Assembly: GCF_011440395.1 (NCBI RefSeq)
Contig: NZ_JAAOIX010000010.1
Location: forward strand, 62,001-126,000
Origin: Pseudomaricurvus alcaniphilus
Lineage (GTDB): Bacteria; Pseudomonadota; Gammaproteobacteria; Pseudomonadales; Cellvibrionaceae
DNA: 64,000 nucleotides
Direction: 5' to 3'
In this document: piece after piece, positions 26,777 to 35,324 of the stretch
Position numbering within the stretch: the stretch's first letter is position 1
Layout of the letters: each line of letters begins with the position of its first letter
Notes under the pieces: model-generated
Seen by the model: the letters and a program-made list of their open reading frames with translations, nothing else
Told to the model about the DNA's origin: nothing
The model's database searches: none
Program-made: the position numbers and the translations under genes

Positions 26777-28000
26777 TTAAAACGGTGTTTTAGTGGCCCT
26801 CAAAAAAAGCTCGTTGAGACCTTCATCTGAAGAGGCCATTACCCGGTCTCGCCAAGCATAGTAGCGCTGCAGCCCCTCTTCGTTGCGACCTAAGTAGACA
26901 GAAGGCAACAACCCCGAGGACAACGCCTTCTGCTGCTTTCTGGACATGGGCAAATCCTCCTCCCGCACCACCTTCTGGATGAATTGCACAACGGCATCTA
27001 CCTCCTCACGCTCCGCGTCAGTGGGAGTCCTTTCCACCAGATAGGTTTGCACGGTGAAGGATTCTTCTACGCTACGCCCCGGGAACACCTGGGAAATGAC
27101 CATCACCTGCACCCCACTGGGGTAACAGTTGATAGATACGTTGGGGAATAGTATCCACTCACCAAACATCATGGTGGCGACATCCCACTCCGCCTCGTCT
27201 ACCACTCCCAATTTGAGAAAAGCAGCCTGTTCCGGAATCAGGGGATTGGCAGACATCAGCCCCAATCGCTGATGAGGCCCCTGAAAATAGTATTGCGCCA
27301 GGTTGCTGATATCGGCACCAAAGGTTTTACGATGCAGAACCGGCAGATGATAGAATTCGAGGTGGGCATCAAAGGCGAGCTTCCAGTTGGCACCCGCCAG
27401 GCTCACCTGCTCATAAAACTGCCAGTTTCGAAGGTCGTAGCCTGTGAGCAAACCGTCAAAACCGGATAGAAAGGCTTCAATATCCAAACCAGACTTTGGA
27501 TCGAGCACCACCCAGATCAGGCCGGCACTTTCGTAAACCGGAAACTCCACCAGCGCCAACTTCGCTTTGTCAGCAGCGCCGAACTGGGCCTGCGAAGAGA
27601 TACCGATCAATCGCCCGTCGTTGCGGAATGTCCAACCGTGGTAAGGGCAGGTAAAACGGTGGGCGCAGCCCTTGCCACTAGCGAGGACACTGCCGCGGTG
27701 AGTGCAGCTGTTGAGAAAGGCACGCACCCTGCCGCCTTTTTCTCGGGTCAGCAACACGGGTATATCGATCACCTCCAGGGCTTTATAGTCGCCATCACCT
27801 GGCAGCTCACAGCTTGCGGCCAGCATCAAAGGCAGGCGACGGAACAGGGTCTCTTTTTCTCGCTCAAAGCAGTCGGGGTCAGTGTAGAGACTGGCGTCTT
27901 TGTTCATCACCTGCGGGGCAAGACTGATCTGGCCACTGCTCAGTCGGTCGAGCATGTCACGGGTGGTTTCAACGAGCTGTTGATAGCTGTTCGGATTCAT
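26777..28000 (-). CDS. Rieske oxygenase alpha subunit
   Basis: A 407-residue oxygenase component starting at ATG 28000, which has GGAG 6 nt upstream; ATG 28012 adds four residues. Rieske ligands are in CTHRGSVLASG and CPYHGWTF. The iron site is in NWKLAFDAHLEFYHLPVLH. There is no neighbouring beta subunit or reductase. It runs toward the end of the VOC gene (52 bp apart, convergent). A candidate operator at 28287 lies in its upstream region. Sequence features differ clearly from the copies at 9604 and 39504, so it likely has its own substrate. Confidence 0.92.
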   Translation of the reverse strand: MNPNSYQQLVETTRDMLDRLSSGQISLAPQVMNKDASLYTDPDCFEREKETLFRRLPLMLAASCELPGDGDYKALEVIDIPVLLTREKGGRVRAFLNSCTHRGSVLASGKGCAHRFTCPYHGWTFRNDGRLIGISSQAQFGAADKAKLALVEFPVYESAGLIWVVLDPKSGLDIEAFLSGFDGLLTGYDLRNWQFYEQVSLAGANWKLAFDAHLEFYHLPVLHRKTFGADISNLAQYYFQGPHQRLGLMSANPLIPEQAAFLKLGVVDEAEWDVATMMFGEWILFPNVSINCYPSGVQVMVISQVFPGRSVEESFTVQTYLVERTPTDAEREEVDAVVQFIQKVVREEDLPMSRKQQKALSSGLLPSVYLGRNEEGLQRYYAWRDRVMASSDEGLNELFLRATKTPF

Positions 28001-28460
28001 GAGGCACTCCATTGGTCCTGGGAAGGGTGTGAACCATACTTATAATACTGTCACTGCTGCCCCGTTAAGGAGAAATAAAAAGACCTGATTCCGCACTGTG
28101 GTATTCCCACAGTGGTGGCTCCTTGTCCCTGGGGTTGCTGTGCAAGAGGGCTATCAGCATACCCATTTCTCTCTCCCCGCCTGGTTTTGGCAGCGCCAGC
28201 TGTTCCAGTGATTTTATTGTGACGGCGCCGCCCGTCCGGACTAGGGCCGATGTTAGATTGCTGCACTCTACACGCCTTCCAATAAAAAACAATGTTGATT
28301 GTTTTGGCTGCATGGGTTATGTTGCTGCCAGTATCGGTAGACCTTCAGTAATGGTGGACCTTTAGCTGCGGCGGTTGAAATAGAGCCAGATTTGCGGATG
28401 TTCCTGAAGCTTGCTCGCTGTGAAGTCTTCCAGAACCCGTCGCCGCTCTTTTTACCAGGC
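28001..28460. other. Intergenic stretch with hairpin and operator, no supported gene
   Basis: Small frames on both strands (for example 28065-28313 minus and 28123-28365 plus) show no family I recognise. A hairpin CACTGTGG (28094-28101) with CCACAGTG (28107-28114) is present. The composition is consistent with decayed coding DNA upstream of the ligase remnant. Confidence 0.4.
28287..28304. promoter_or_regulatory. Candidate shared operator AAACA-N8-TGTTT
   Basis: AAACA-ATGTTGAT-TGTTT, exact match, between the minus-strand Rieske gene (start 28000) and the plus-strand ligase remnant and ThuA-like gene. Confidence 0.55.
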
Positions 28461-28655
28461 TCCATTAAATGGCCTCCTTTAAATAGGGTACTGGAAAACT
28501 GCCGCGCGTTTCGAGTCTGGGGCTGTACCGAAGCGCCGTTGGTCACTGTCGGCTTTATCGATGAGGCTGAGGAAGAGCTTGCCGCCAACACCGATGGCTT
28601 TGTCAACAATTGGGACGTCAGGGTTATCGATGACCGGGCGGCGCTTGCGGGGTAG
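28461..28655 (+). pseudogene. Remnant of an AMP-forming acyl-CoA ligase
   Basis: The frame reads NCRAFRVWGCTEAPLVTVG followed by EEELAANTDG and NNWDVRVIDDR. This is the adenylate-binding core (xWGxTEAPxVT) and the following TDG(R)xxxxxVRxxD block of acyl-CoA ligases. Neither the N-terminal half nor the C-terminal hinge lysine domain is present, and a stop occurs at 28653. About 65 residues of an originally roughly 530-residue enzyme remain. It directly abuts the ThuA-like gene. Confidence 0.6.
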
Positions 28656-28661
28656 GGATTG

Positions 28662-29537
28662 ATGTCGGTTATCAAGTACACGAGCGCCACTAAAATACTG
28701 GTGTCGGTCAAGGGCCACCCCTATCAACGGGATGAATTCTTCGCCATGTTCGAGGACATGCAAGACCTGTCCTATACCGCGGTGGAGCAACCTGCCAGTA
28801 AGCTGTTCTTCGCTCCGGAAACTGCCGCCGACTATGACGCCCATGTGCTCTACGATATGCCGGGCATTGACTTTAGTTGTCAGCCGCCCAGGCTGGTCGA
28901 CCCCGGGCAAGAGTTCAAGCGCAATTTTATCGACCTGCTGAACACTGGTCACGGCTTTGTATTTTTACACCACGCCATAGCCGGTTGGCCCACCTGGCCG
29001 GAGTACGCCGAAATTGTTGGCGGTAAATTCCTGTATTTACCCGCGGAGCTGCGTGGGGCGGCCTGCCTGGATTCCGGATATCGCCATGACGCGAGCTATA
29101 CGGCGAGTATCAACAACAATCATGCGGTGACCGCAGGCGTCGATTTAACCTTTCCGTTAACCGACGAGCTGTATTTGTATGAAGTCTTCGAGGACGATGT
29201 AATTCCTTTAATCTCAAGCGATTACTCCTTTGATAGAGAGCACTTTTACTCAGCTCGACAGGCGGTAACGGGCAATATGCACTGCCGGGATGACTGGCCG
29301 CACCAGTCCGGCTCCAAGCTGATCGGCTGGGTCAAGCACTACCTCAACAGCCCAGTGGTTTACTTGCAAATGGGCGATGGCCCGAGCGCTTATGGTGCTT
29401 CGCAGTACCGACAGTTGCTCGAAAATGCCATCCGCTGGGTGAGCAGTGCGGACGCACACCAGTGGGCGAGAGAACGCAACAGCCGGCCACCGGTAAAACG
29501 AAGCTCCAGTAATCAGTACCCTAACCCGTCAATATAA
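28662..29537 (+). CDS. ThuA-like (glutamine amidotransferase-fold) protein
   Basis: A 291-residue protein starting at ATG 28662 after GGGA. It has the ThuA pattern: a first strand ATKILVSVKGHPYQRDEFF, YDAHVLYDMPG, LLNTGHGFVFLHHAIAGW (with the usual H-H-A), a NNNHAVTAGV segment, DELY, and VYLQMGDGPSAYG near the end. ThuA-fold proteins are class-I amidotransferase-like but lack glutaminase chemistry; roles in sugar or ring catabolism are reported for relatives. It is alone on its strand, just after the acyl-CoA ligase remnant. Function here is not predictable. Confidence 0.78.
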   Translation: MSVIKYTSATKILVSVKGHPYQRDEFFAMFEDMQDLSYTAVEQPASKLFFAPETAADYDAHVLYDMPGIDFSCQPPRLVDPGQEFKRNFIDLLNTGHGFVFLHHAIAGWPTWPEYAEIVGGKFLYLPAELRGAACLDSGYRHDASYTASINNNHAVTAGVDLTFPLTDELYLYEVFEDDVIPLISSDYSFDREHFYSARQAVTGNMHCRDDWPHQSGSKLIGWVKHYLNSPVVYLQMGDGPSAYGASQYRQLLENAIRWVSSADAHQWARERNSRPPVKRSSSNQYPNPSI

Positions 29538-29675
29538 AAACAAAAGAATTTTTATTGCTGGGTTGCGCTCGAGATGCGCCGAAGGGGCCTGGCTTCATTG
29601 ACGTAAGCAGCTCTTCCAGCCGCTCTGGTCGCAATGGAATATTAAAAGATACCGGCTAAGGTTATTGTCGCCTAA

Positions 29676-30021
29676 TTCTGGCGGTTGACTCGCTACGAGA
29701 CGCCCGAGGGCAGGTGCATTGAGTTTCTCACCAATAAGCTGGACCTGGCACCGGGTATGATTGTCTTCTTGTACCTGCGCCGCCGGGATGAGGAGAAATG
29801 ATTCGACACCTGGAAGAACTATTTCGCCAGCGGCAACGCGTGCGTGGAGCAAAAGCGTGATGGGCGTGACGCAACAGGCCTGGCTGGCGATCATGACATC
29901 ATTGCTACTGTTGCTGTTTGTGCATCATCACCAGGAGCGCTGGCAGATCGGCGACGAGAGGAGCCTGAGAAGGCAGGAGGACTTGATACTCTGCTTTAAA
30001 AAGTGTGTATTAAGCCGCTGA
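29676..30021 (+). pseudogene. IS4-type transposase remnant
   Basis: The frame from 29676 reads FWRLTRYETPEGRCIEFLTN, then the catalytic-end region FLYLRRRDEEK, an in-frame TGA (29799-29801), and FDTWKNYF. A shift to the next frame near 29834 restores AWSKSVMGVTQQAWLAIMT and later QIGDERSLRRQ. This order (FLTN, LY-RRxxxEKxFDxxKN, AWxKS...QAxxxxM) matches the C-terminus of IS4-family DDE transposases. The N-terminal two thirds and inverted repeats are missing. Confidence 0.65.
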
Positions 30022-30030
30022 GTACACACT
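29997..30030 (-). terminator. Terminator of the azoR-pirin-dioxygenase operon
   Basis: AGTGTGTA (30002-30009) pairs with TACACACT (30023-30030), 13-nt loop. On the minus strand the stem is followed by five T. It lies 12 bp past the dioxygenase stop. Confidence 0.55.
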
Positions 30031-30041
30031 GAATTCTGCCG

Positions 30042-30872
30042 TCAGTCAAATCGGAACGCCGACAGCCGTGTCTTTAACACTTGCTCTGAATAGACTTTGC
30101 GCCCGGCTGACTCTCCAGCGGCGCCGGCCGCCACCATCAGCGGCATCAGGTGTTCCTCATGGCCTGGCGGGTGGCATTGATAAGCGTGGGGGGCGTGGCT
30201 CCAATCACTGAGCAGAGCCCGCCGCTGTTCGGGAGAGGCCTCGACTGCTCGGCTGAGCCAGTCGTCAAACACTTCAGAGAGAGGTGTGAACTTTGGGTTG
30301 CCATAACCGCTCATGTTGTGAAAACTCATGCCACTGCCGACGATCAGGACCCCCTCAGCGCGCAGTACTGATAGAGCCTTACCAGCGGCCAGATGGGCTG
30401 CCGGATCGAGATTTTCACGCAACGACAACTGCACCACGGGAATGTCCGCCTCCGGAAACATCAGTTTCAGCGGAATAAACGTGCCGTGGTCAAACCCCCT
30501 CTGAGCGTCCCTTGCACCGGGCAGCCTAGCTTCGGCGAGCAGCGAGACGATTCGTTCGGCCAACGCCGGAGCACCGGGGGCCGGATACGTCAGTTCGTAG
30601 GTATGCTCGGGAAAGCCGAAATAATCGAAAATCAGATCGGGCTGGTCGCCGGTCGTGACGCTGAATCCTGCCGTCTGCCAATGCGCGGAGACCATCACAA
30701 TGGCCCTTGGGCGAGCTGGCAGCGAGGCCGCGATGCCTTTGAGATAGGCCGCCATACCCTCCCACGCATCGGCGGGATTCCAGTCCATGAAGAAACACGG
30801 ACCCGCGCCGTGGGGGATGAAAAGTACCGGCTGTACGGTGGATGCAAAGCGCGATGTAGTGGAATGGGTCAT
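30042..30872 (-). CDS. LigB/DODA-type extradiol dioxygenase-like protein
   Basis: A 276-residue protein of the class III extradiol ring-cleavage family (YgiD/4,5-DOPA dioxygenase type). Metal and active-site histidines are visible in LFIPHGAGPCF, VMVSAHWQT, GFDHGTFIPLKLMFPEA and VGSGMSFHNM. ATG 30872 overlaps the pirin stop as ATGA, which decides it over a GTG eight codons upstream. With pirin and azoreductase it forms a three-gene minus-strand operon typical of quinone/catechol stress modules. Substrate could be a catechol made by the oxygenases, or it could be a housekeeping DOPA-like enzyme. Confidence 0.87.
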   Translation of the reverse strand: MTHSTTSRFASTVQPVLFIPHGAGPCFFMDWNPADAWEGMAAYLKGIAASLPARPRAIVMVSAHWQTAGFSVTTGDQPDLIFDYFGFPEHTYELTYPAPGAPALAERIVSLLAEARLPGARDAQRGFDHGTFIPLKLMFPEADIPVVQLSLRENLDPAAHLAAGKALSVLRAEGVLIVGSGMSFHNMSGYGNPKFTPLSEVFDDWLSRAVEASPEQRRALLSDWSHAPHAYQCHPPGHEEHLMPLMVAAGAAGESAGRKVYSEQVLKTRLSAFRFD

Positions 30873-31729
30873 AGATGGGCTCTCCCCGGCGCACACTGCG
30901 TCACTAGCTTCCCTTCCTGGAAATCACGAATGGCCTGTTCGATTTCCTCGGGCTGGTTCATCACAAAGGGGCCATACTGAGCAATGGGTTCGCGCAAGGC
31001 TGTGCCAGATAGTACCAGCGCATCGAAACCCTGTTCGCCAGCTCGTAAGTGAAGTGTGTCACCACTGCCGTAAACACCCAACTGCTTGCTTTTCAACCCT
31101 GTGCTACCTCCAGCATAAACAAACACCAATACCCGTTCATAGTCACCGAGATCCAACATAGTTTCCGCGTCAGGCGCCAGTGACACATCTGCCAGCAATG
31201 GCCGGGTGGGCATGGCCGGTAAACAACCGTTAAGTGTTGTGTTCCCTACCCCAAGCTTTCCGGCGATAACTCGCACTTCACTGCCATACTCATCCTGGTG
31301 GCAGGGTATTTCGGCGCTGCGAATATCTTGATAGGCAGCTGGTTTGAGTTTGTCCGCAGCAGGTAAATTCAACCAAATCTGAAAGCCGTGCATCAGGCCG
31401 TCTTCCTGCTCGGGCATTTCGGAATGCAGTACGCCATGCCCTGCCGTCATCCACTGCACATCGCCGGGGCCGATCACCCCCTCGTTACCCATGTGATCGC
31501 GATGACGCATGCGACCGGCCTTCATGTAGGTTATGGTTTCAAACCCTCGGTGGGGATGTTCGGGAAAACCGCCCATATAATCCGCCGCTGAATCCGAGTT
31601 GATTTCATCGATCATCAAATACGGGTCCAGTATCCTGTGCATTGACGCCCCGGCAATGCGGTTGATCTTGACGCCATCACCATCACGGGATGGTAGTGAC
31701 AAATGCACCTGCGATAATTTTCTGTTCAT
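30869..31729 (-). CDS. Pirin family protein
   Basis: A 286-residue bicupin. The N-terminal cupin holds the pirin metal residues: HPHRGFETITY, H in HRDHMGNEG and AGHGVLHSEMPE. The C-terminal cupin is less conserved. Pirins bind Fe(II) and some act as quercetinases that open flavonoid rings. It overlaps the downstream dioxygenase by 4 bp and lies 75 bp after azoR. A role in handling aromatic or quinone products is inference. Confidence 0.92.
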   Translation of the reverse strand: MNRKLSQVHLSLPSRDGDGVKINRIAGASMHRILDPYLMIDEINSDSAADYMGGFPEHPHRGFETITYMKAGRMRHRDHMGNEGVIGPGDVQWMTAGHGVLHSEMPEQEDGLMHGFQIWLNLPAADKLKPAAYQDIRSAEIPCHQDEYGSEVRVIAGKLGVGNTTLNGCLPAMPTRPLLADVSLAPDAETMLDLGDYERVLVFVYAGGSTGLKSKQLGVYGSGDTLHLRAGEQGFDALVLSGTALREPIAQYGPFVMNQPEEIEQAIRDFQEGKLVTQCAPGRAHL

Positions 31730-31804
31730 TTTAATCCTCCTCCGTGGAGACCCTGCTGTTTTCAGTCCAGCTGGCCCCGGTTATGGGGTAGCGTAAAATC
31801 CTGG

Positions 31805-32401
31805 TCAGGCCTCCTCTACTTCGCTCTGCGCCAACAAGGCATCAATCTGCTGCCTGGCGTCTGCCAACACCACCTCCGGGGCTCCCTTGGACCCGCTGGC
31901 GTCGATATGCACTACCTCTTTGACCCCCAGAAAGCGGCAGACGTGTTCCAGGTAGCGGCTGGCAAAATCCCAGTCACCGCCAATCGGCGTGCCACCGGAA
32001 GCCGTTACAATAAAGGCTCGCTTGATGCCGGTGAGCCCTTCCGGGCCGTTCTCTGTGTAGCGGAATGAAACCCCGGCGCGACAGACATAATCGATCCACT
32101 GCTTCAGGTAGGCCGGCACACTGAAGTTGTACATGGCAACGCCCAGCACCAAGGTGTCGGCTTGCTTCAATTCGGCGATCAACTTGTTGGAGATTGCCAG
32201 GTGCTGCTGCAGGCTGGCACGGTCATCTTCGTGGGAGCCGTGCACTCCGACAAGATCTTGCGGACTCATCGGCGGTAGAGGATTCTTAACCAGATCTCGT
32301 TCGATGACCGGCTGGCCCAGTTGTTGCGCCAGGTAATCGGTAATGATGCGAGAGTTAGCGCCTTCCATCCGGGCGCTGGAATCAATTTTCAAGGTGCTCA
32401 T
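31805..32401 (-). CDS. azoR: FMN-dependent NADH-azoreductase
   Basis: A 198-residue flavodoxin-fold protein. Motifs: SSARMEGANSRIITDYLAQQL at the phosphate loop, LVLGVAMYNFSVPAYLKQWI with the MYNF flavin contact, and TASGGTPIGG. It reduces azo bonds and quinones with NADH. It is the first gene of the minus-strand operon with pirin and the extradiol dioxygenase, suggesting detoxification of quinones formed from catechols. No island operator is seen upstream; a hairpin (CACGCTGCC/GGCAGCGTG) lies at 32471-32494. Confidence 0.93.
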   Translation of the reverse strand: MSTLKIDSSARMEGANSRIITDYLAQQLGQPVIERDLVKNPLPPMSPQDLVGVHGSHEDDRASLQQHLAISNKLIAELKQADTLVLGVAMYNFSVPAYLKQWIDYVCRAGVSFRYTENGPEGLTGIKRAFIVTASGGTPIGGDWDFASRYLEHVCRFLGVKEVVHIDASGSKGAPEVVLADARQQIDALLAQSEVEEA

Positions 32402-33092
32402 AAGGTATATCCATTTAGGTTTAAGTAAGTTTTATTGGCCAAGTTTTGCGCTGATCAACTGATCGGCACTCACGCTGCCCGCACAGGCAGCGTGTCTAAG
32501 CCCGCTGCAGAGTTAATGAAGTGTTTCAATAAAGTGTTCATAGCTGTGCCCTCATCAAAGAGTTGGTGTTGGTTTAACTGATGAGGTCAGTGTATGGAAA
32601 GACTTTCGGGCGAATAAGGGTGATTTTTAGTTAAGAATATTCAATTCTATTGAACAATACTGCTGTGCTTTTCGAGGAGCAGGTTATGAGCTACCGCCTG
32701 GTTGGCTGGCCAGGTGAAAGAGCTGACCACTGGCTGGGAGCCGAGATTACGCATTGGGCTTGAATCCACTCTTGAGCTGACCCTTATTTTCAAGCCTTGG
32801 GTAATTTTTGGAAGAGCAGCCGATCATGGAAATAGATATTCTGGAATGTGTCCTCAGTGGCGGCTGGGAGGCACTGAAAATGGACAGCATTGACTTACTG
32901 GTGGGAGCTCCCGTGCCGGTATGCGCTTCACCGACGCAGTAGCCCACCCGGCGAACCAGGAACTTGGAGATGGCCCGAACCACCAGCTGCAGCACTTTGC
33001 TCATCGCCTCCGAGTAGTGTGCCAAGAGCAATCGCAACGGGATCGGCAGACTCAACACATTGGCGTACTGGCGCCTTGGGCAACGGGGTTAG
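32402..33092. other. Intergenic zone of decayed DNA, no supported gene
   Basis: No frame longer than about 100 codons shows a known motif. The minus frame 32747-33058 contains a basic hydrophobic stretch but ends in low-plausibility sequence. A 9-bp hairpin at 32471-32494 without a T run is the only clear structure. It adjoins two recognisable gene remnants, so I read it as eroded sequence. Confidence 0.45.
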
Positions 33093-33200
33093 GATGCTGC
33101 CCTCAATCTTGCCCTGCAGAACAGGGGCGAGGATGCCTACGGTTACCGGATTGAACTGGTGCAGCTGATCCGTCAGGCAAAGCGGGCCTCGGCCATGTAG
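33093..33200 (+). pseudogene. Possible C-terminal remnant of a vWA (YfbK-type) protein
   Basis: The 36-codon frame ends NRGEDAYGYRIELVQLIRQA and a short tail before TAG 33198-33200. The pattern GEDxxGYRxExxxLxxxA is typical of the C-terminus of YfbK-like von Willebrand proteins. Nothing upstream extends it. Weak call from a short match. Confidence 0.35.
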
Positions 33201-33239
33201 GGCCACGAAAATTCTGCATGATTCCCTCTCCCGGTGGGA

Positions 33240-33806
33240 GAGGGTGCTGAATGATTGATTGGGTAAAAGACCTTTCCAGCATTTTGTGCAGCTGCGAAAT
33301 ACGCGATTCCTGGTAGTTACCGAGGATCAGGCCTTCATCACCTGTTGTTCTGGCGGCGGGGCAATATGCGGGCTGTGCGATGCATTGGCGGTGATCGAGC
33401 GGCTGACGTGATCGCTGAGGATGTCGTACTGGGCGTTGGCATCGCCCATGAAGGTCAGCAGTTGCGGGTGGGTAGCGATGACGTGGTAGGACTCCATAAA
33501 GGCTTCCAGCGCCACCTTCCAGTTGCAGGCGACCACCTTGTGAATGTGCGGGGCCTTGAAGCAGCGATCGAGTTGATAGCCGTCCAGGTGCCGGGGTAAA
33601 ACCTGCAGAAACTCCGACAGCGGGTCGGCATTGATGTCCGGGTTGCGGAACACAAATCCCTGCCAACACTCGATTCTGGCTTGCGGTAGCTGGAACTCGT
33701 CGTCGTTGGCATGGCTGAAGTCGCTCCTGCAGGGCACGAATTTGATCGAACCCTCCAGGTTCCAGGTCCAGGCGTGGTAGGGACAGCGAAACTTCTCCCT
33801 AAGCGG
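33240..33806 (-). pseudogene. Broken Rieske oxygenase alpha subunit
   Basis: Reading right to left, it starts inside the Rieske domain (FRCPYHAWTW), so the first Cys-x-His pair is gone. It continues through GFVFRNPDINADPLSEFLQ and the iron-site segment CNWKVALEAFMESYH with VIATHPQLL, then breaks after SPHIAPPPEQQ. In a shifted frame the C-terminal tail NYQESRISQLHKMLERS follows immediately, so about 200 residues of the catalytic domain are deleted. It is closest to the intact copy at 46073, sharing CNWKV--EAFMES-H and THREIL/THPQLL plus LTF-GDAN-QYD. Confidence 0.85.
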
Positions 33807-33826
33807 TGTAGTTTCATTGCGGAATA

Positions 33827-33955
33827 CTGGTCGACGACTTCTGCTTGGGCCTGGTGGCACGTTGTTCCAGCGTCAATGGCTGGATGGAAAACACGTTTAA
33901 CGGTGAGGATATCGGTGCAGAAGCTGATCCGGCGCACGGCTTTCCAGGTCGTTAA
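33827..33955 (+). pseudogene. Unidentified coding remnant
   Basis: A 42-codon open stretch with plausible protein composition (LVDDFCLGLVARCSSVNGW, then ENTFNGEDIGAE) ends at TAA 33953-33955. It has no start codon and abuts the truncated Rieske gene. I do not recognise the family. It may be the 3-prime end of a lost gene. Confidence 0.25.
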
Positions 33956-34014
33956 ACAACGGCCAACGCGGGCGGGATCATCTGGCAAGCCCTGCGGTTT
34001 GCCCCGGGTTGCGA

Positions 34015-35166
34015 TCAAATTACAGCGTTGTCTTGCAACCGGGTTCGCGTGTAGCCGATGACCAGTAACCCGAGTAAACCACTGGTAAAAAACAGCCCCG
34101 TACTGCTGAGTGCTGCTGCGGAGAAGTCTCCACCTTTCACCGACCAGGCGGCAATCAACGGCCCCAGAGAGACTCCCAACAATTGCGCCCCGCTCAAAAA
34201 CATGGCCGACTGACCGCTGGAGTCCAGTCGCAGCATGAATGGCATGTGAAACGGTGGTGCGAACATCCACAGGAATGCGAACAGCATGATGATGAGAAAA
34301 TAGCGGCTCACCGTGTCAACCTGGGGCGCCATAAACACCAGTAGCGCACACAGCAGGCCCGACACCGTGGTCACCAGTGAGCCGTTCAGCCGGTTGGCGA
34401 ATACTGCCGCAGCAAAGCCCGCCAGAATCTGTACCGCAATTGCCAGGCTGACTCCGTAGGACAGGGACTGTTGATCGAGACCCAGCTCCACACCGATGGG
34501 TATCACGTAGACCCAGAAGCCCATGACTCCAGCCAGAAAAAGCAGTAATACCATCAGGCCCAGAACTCCGACAACGCTGGGTCGCAGCATTCGCTGCTGG
34601 GAGGCAAGTAGCGTATAGGCACGGGGTATACCCAAAACAGGAATCAGCAGCAGTAAATTGAGCGCTGCCAGAACAAGATAGCTGCCATTGGCACCGGAGC
34701 GCGGAATGATCAGGCTGGAGAACAGCAATGATAGCAGCAGTGCACACACTGACTGCGCGGTCACATAGACAGCGAAAGTTCTTGCCGGGGAGGGCACTCG
34801 AATAATAAGTCCGACCACCAGCCACAACAGAATGCCCGACGCCATGCCGTTGAGTGCACGACACAGCTGTATACCCAGTGCGCCAAACAGAATGGTGCCG
34901 ATATTGGCAAGCAATGCGATCAGGGCTGCAAACAGTATGATCCTTTGCAGCCGTAACGGTTTCAATATTGCGCCGGCTATCAGCGCTGAAACTGCCATTC
35001 CCAGCCCCTCCCACATGGCCGCCTGCCCTATTTGTGAAGCAGAGAGCTTGCCCGCGTCGAGCATGCTAGACAGCAGCAGGGGTTGCAACGATGGAATACA
35101 CCCTCCCACCACGGCAATGGCAATGATGCAGCCCAATTGCCTTCGAGAAAAAGAATCTGTAGTCAC
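34015..35166 (-). CDS. MFS transporter
   Basis: A 383-residue membrane protein with about twelve hydrophobic helices, beginning RRQLGCIIAIAVVGGCIPSL. The start is uncertain: GTG 35166 gives the shortest sensible N-terminus, while TTG 35205 or TTG 35319 would add residues without features. No ATG is available before the first helix. It is probably an exporter or importer of pathway substrates or products. It is divergent from the CurA-type reductase at 35325, with a degenerate operator at 35228 between or inside the possible starts. Typical MFS signature loops are weak, so the subfamily is unknown. Confidence 0.78.
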   Translation of the reverse strand: MTTDSFSRRQLGCIIAIAVVGGCIPSLQPLLLSSMLDAGKLSASQIGQAAMWEGLGMAVSALIAGAILKPLRLQRIILFAALIALLANIGTILFGALGIQLCRALNGMASGILLWLVVGLIIRVPSPARTFAVYVTAQSVCALLLSLLFSSLIIPRSGANGSYLVLAALNLLLLIPVLGIPRAYTLLASQQRMLRPSVVGVLGLMVLLLFLAGVMGFWVYVIPIGVELGLDQQSLSYGVSLAIAVQILAGFAAAVFANRLNGSLVTTVSGLLCALLVFMAPQVDTVSRYFLIIMLFAFLWMFAPPFHMPFMLRLDSSGQSAMFLSGAQLLGVSLGPLIAAWSVKGGDFSAAALSSTGLFFTSGLLGLLVIGYTRTRLQDNAVI

Positions 35167-35227
35167 ACGTTGTGTCTCTGTGTTGTATTTGGCAGTAGCA
35201 TTCAAGGGTAAGGCAGTCGGTAAAATA

Positions 35228-35245
35228 AAGCAATCATGATTGACT
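35228..35245. promoter_or_regulatory. Degenerate copy of the shared operator
   Basis: AAGCA-ATCATGAT-TGACT keeps spacing and symmetry with one to two changes per half. Its centre is the perfect palindrome CAATCATGATTG. It lies between divergent MFS and reductase genes. Confidence 0.4.
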
Positions 35246-35324
35246 TTTTTGTAGGCTGGAGTAGGATTTAGGCCGGCCCGGGAATCACCCCGGAAGCAGC
35301 GCAAAGACTTAAAGGCCAAAAACT

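Noticed and set aside
32471-32494. Hairpin CACGCTGCC/GGCAGCGTG as a terminator
   Set aside because: No T run on either strand and no gene ending nearby.
32747-33058. Minus-strand frame of 103 codons with a basic hydrophobic stretch
   Set aside because: Could be a small membrane protein, but the C-terminal half looks random and no ribosome binding site supports any start.
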